Shown here piece by piece: positions 13,816 to 14,064 of a stretch of DNA of 14,064 nt. The DNA is taken from the NCBI GenBank assembly GCA_002254405.1, contig NJDH01000015.1, forward strand, positions 1-14,064. The letters are read 5' to 3'. Made by a program: the position numbers and the translations under genes. Under the pieces are notes generated by a model, which was not told the DNA's origin, did not search any database, and worked only from the letters and a program-made list of their open reading frames with translations. Source of the stretch: Candidatus Altarchaeales archaeon ex4484_96 (GTDB lineage: Archaea > Altiarchaeota > Altiarchaeia > IMC4 > QMZM01). How positions within the stretch are numbered: position 1 is the stretch's first letter; each line of letters opens with the position of its first letter.

Positions 13816-13965
13816 ATGGATTATTTCTTAAACCTATACTCTCTTTTTTCGATACTGGGCTTATCAGTCAGCTTCTTCATCCTAGTATACGTTTTATCCA
13901 AGGGATTTAATAAGCCTAATCTGGTTTTTGGTTTAACGATTTTTTCCATCATCTTATGGTATTGA
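13816..13965 (+). CDS. Possible 49-aa two-helix membrane peptide or broken sensor domain
   Basis: A short frame with ATG and TGA. The peptide has two hydrophobic helices, at about 9-27 and 36-48, joined by a SKGFNKPN turn, and ends in ILWY. The pattern (helix, basic or polar turn with Asn-Pro, aromatic-rich helix ending in L-W) resembles the first two helices of the seven-helix sensor region of some archaeal histidine kinases, by eye only. After the stop no frame continues for more than about 15 codons, so if it descends from such a gene it is a remnant. Otherwise it is a small membrane protein. An AAGGG directly touches the ATG, too close for a good ribosome-binding site, and no clear TATA box is visible. 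It could be chance. Confidence 0.35.
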   Translation: MDYFLNLYSLFSILGLSVSFFILVYVLSKGFNKPNLVFGLTIFSIILWY

Positions 13966-14064
13966 GGGTTTTGAATAACCCTTGTTTTTATGGTTAGATA
14001 TTTGGTTTCCCAAATATTTAAGTGATAGCTAGGTGATTGATTAGGTCTTGTGACATACCTTAGA
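13966..14064. other. No gene seen; AT-rich end with a perfect 8-bp inverted repeat
   Basis: No supportable frame on either strand. ATATTTGG / CCAAATAT with a TTTC loop lies at 13998-14017 and could be a terminator stem or an operator for a gene beyond the right edge. Confidence 0.4.

Overview
The window looks archaeal. Upstream of several genes there are AT-rich TATA-type promoter elements. One small gene appears leaderless, and terminators are T-tracts. Shine-Dalgarno sequences are of the GGTGAT/GAGGTG kind, and the secreted proteins are packed with N-X-S/T glycosylation sequons. The lineage cannot be fixed from the sequence. The style (MoxR/DUF58/VWA operon, families of small glycoprotein-like secreted proteins, tiny winged-helix regulators) would suit a DPANN-type or other uncultivated archaeon. 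No tRNA, rRNA, CRISPR array, transposase or integrase gene was seen.

Region 1 (1-3172, + strand): the 3' end of a gene for a large, cysteine-rich, sequon-rich extracellular protein. It has a Thr/Val stalk, two Ig-like domains and two C-terminal membrane helices. It converges tail to tail, 5 bp apart, on region 2.

Region 2 (3178-8175, - strand): a compact five-gene operon in the order MoxR AAA+ ATPase, second MoxR ATPase, DUF58 protein, membrane-anchored VWA protein, acidic coiled-coil protein. MoxR/DUF58/VWA sets act as chaperone-like machines that remodel or activate protein complexes. The neighbouring surface protein makes an envelope client plausible, but that is inference.

Region 3 (8259-13204, - strand): a three-gene cassette present twice in direct tandem. 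Each copy, in transcription order, has a secreted 'type 1' protein, a secreted 'type 2' protein (a diverged paralogue of type 1) and a small winged-helix protein. Copy B is 13204-10945 and copy A is 10643-8259. Both copies keep a 21-bp BRE/TATA block and, at the same distance upstream, an array of TATGC-type boxes, while the spacer between them has diverged. The winged-helix protein is a natural candidate to read these boxes. Copy B has a long structured 5' leader. Between the copies a 16-bp perfect inverted repeat puts the start region of the copy-A type 1 gene opposite a sequence in the 3' UTR of the copy-B regulator gene. This could be an antisense element or the arms of an invertible promoter segment, and it is the most unusual signal in the window.

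Region 4 (13205-14064): a 338-bp divergent regulatory region, a 60-aa soluble protein gene with a leaderless-type promoter, and a possible 49-aa two-helix membrane peptide that may be a broken sensor domain. The last 100 bp hold only a small inverted repeat.
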